Positions 6,354 through 6,850 of a stretch of DNA of 6,850 bases are shown here, in pieces. Within the stretch, counting starts at the first letter, position 1. Every line of letters starts with the position of its first letter. The notes beneath the pieces were generated by a model. The model made no database searches. It was given only the letters and a program-made list of their open reading frames with translations, and was not told the origin of the DNA. The position numbers and the translations under genes are program-made. Source of the DNA: Bacteroidota bacterium (GTDB taxonomy: Bacteria > Bacteroidota > Bacteroidia > Flavobacteriales > Flavobacteriaceae); assembly GCA_021793135.1 (NCBI GenBank), contig JAJYTI010000117.1, positions 1-6,850 of the forward strand, read 5' to 3'.

Positions 6354-6850
6354 CACTTGAAAATTAATAATAATCTATTGGAGTTCTCATAATCAAAAGG
6401 CGATAGGTTAAAATCTCCAAAAACATCAATTAGTTCTACACCAGCTTCATTAAAATATCTTTTGAAATCTTCAAGTTCCAATGCGCTTACACGTTCTGTA
6501 AAATGATAATCCTTACCTTCAAAGTTAAACCGAATGTCTTTGTAGATTACATTGTTCTTTACATATCGATGTAAGTTAAATTGGATGCCATCTACAATTT
6601 TTGTTTCTTCTTTCACCAAGTTAATTCGAGTTTTATGAGCATTCATAAAATCAATTACTCCATATCCATTTGGTTTTAGACTTGTTTTAATATTCTGGAT
6701 AACCTTTAAATTGTCATCAGGATTTTCAAAATATCCAAAACTGGTAAAAAGATTAAATACTGCATCAAATTGCTTTGGGTACGGATTTAGCTTATTGTGA
6801 ACTTCAAAATGTAATAGATTATTTTCATATTGTTTAGCATAAGCAATACT
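6353..6850 (-). CDS. Class I SAM-dependent methyltransferase, 5' end outside the window
   Basis: The frame stays open from the right edge (codon 6850-6848) to the TGA at 6355-6353, giving 165 visible residues; the ATG at 6646-6644 is internal, not the start. Visible residues 28-42 (FDAVFNLFTSFGYFE) match the post-motif region of class I methyltransferases, where the end of a beta-strand is followed by an aromatic-rich segment. Residues 58-69 (LKPNGYGVIDFM) match the later 'LKPGG' strand motif. The glycine-rich SAM-binding motif I should lie upstream, beyond the edge. The C-terminal part (about 85-165) is a beta-rich segment with charged stretches, of a kind seen in this Bacteroidota subfamily. 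The substrate is unknown. The stop overlaps the ZIP start, so the two genes are probably translated together; a functional link is not obvious. Confidence 0.85.
   Translation of the reverse strand, partial: SIAYAKQYENNLLHFEVHNKLNPYPKQFDAVFNLFTSFGYFENPDDNLKVIQNIKTSLKPNGYGVIDFMNAHKTRINLVKEETKIVDGIQFNLHRYVKNNVIYKDIRFNFEGKDYHFTERVSALELEDFKRYFNEAGVELIDVFGDFNLSPFDYENSNRLLLIFK

Noticed and set aside
6100..6360. 86-codon open frame on the + strand
   Set aside because: It lies wholly antisense to the ZIP transporter, whose family motifs are clear, and its translation shows no domain-like pattern.
6644..6646. ATG as the start of a 97-residue protein
   Set aside because: The same frame remains open to the right edge and encodes methyltransferase motifs upstream, so this Met is internal.

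Overview
The window looks like a low-GC Bacteroidota chromosome, most likely from a flavobacterium. Three things support this: promoter elements of the TTTG / TAnnTTTG type, gene starts without clear Shine-Dalgarno sequences, and lipoprotein and porin signal sequences typical of that group. No RNA gene, mobile element or CRISPR array is visible. Both ends of the window cut through genes.

Left block (2-2634, + strand): a polyphosphate operon. The C-terminal ~576 residues of polyphosphate kinase PPK1 are followed 5 bp later by a short Ppx/GppA-family phosphatase. Together they would make and degrade polyphosphate, or, for the second gene, possibly act on (p)ppGpp.

Middle block (2635-5596, + strand): a 144-bp A+T-rich intergenic region carries a good Bacteroidota promoter (TTTG, 20 bp, TAGGTTTG). 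Its -7 element lies across an 11-bp perfect inverted repeat that resembles a DtxR/MntR-type metal-repressor operator. It drives a tight three-gene unit: a di-heme cytochrome c lipoprotein of the DHOR/DUF1111 family, a small lipoprotein-like Rieske [2Fe-2S] protein 3 bp downstream, and an outer-membrane beta-barrel porin that overlaps the Rieske gene by 29 bp. The products would sit in the periplasm and outer membrane. They look like an envelope redox module with its own pore, and metal-responsive control is plausible. Its substrate is not evident from the sequence. This is the most interesting part of the window.

Right block (5685-6850, - strand): a class I SAM-dependent methyltransferase, cut off by the right edge, overlaps the start of a ZIP-family metal transporter (TGATG junction). 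This pair converges on the redox operon, and an intergenic region with two hairpins separates them. A ZIP transporter beside a possibly metal-regulated redox operon hints at a shared metal theme, but that link is inference.
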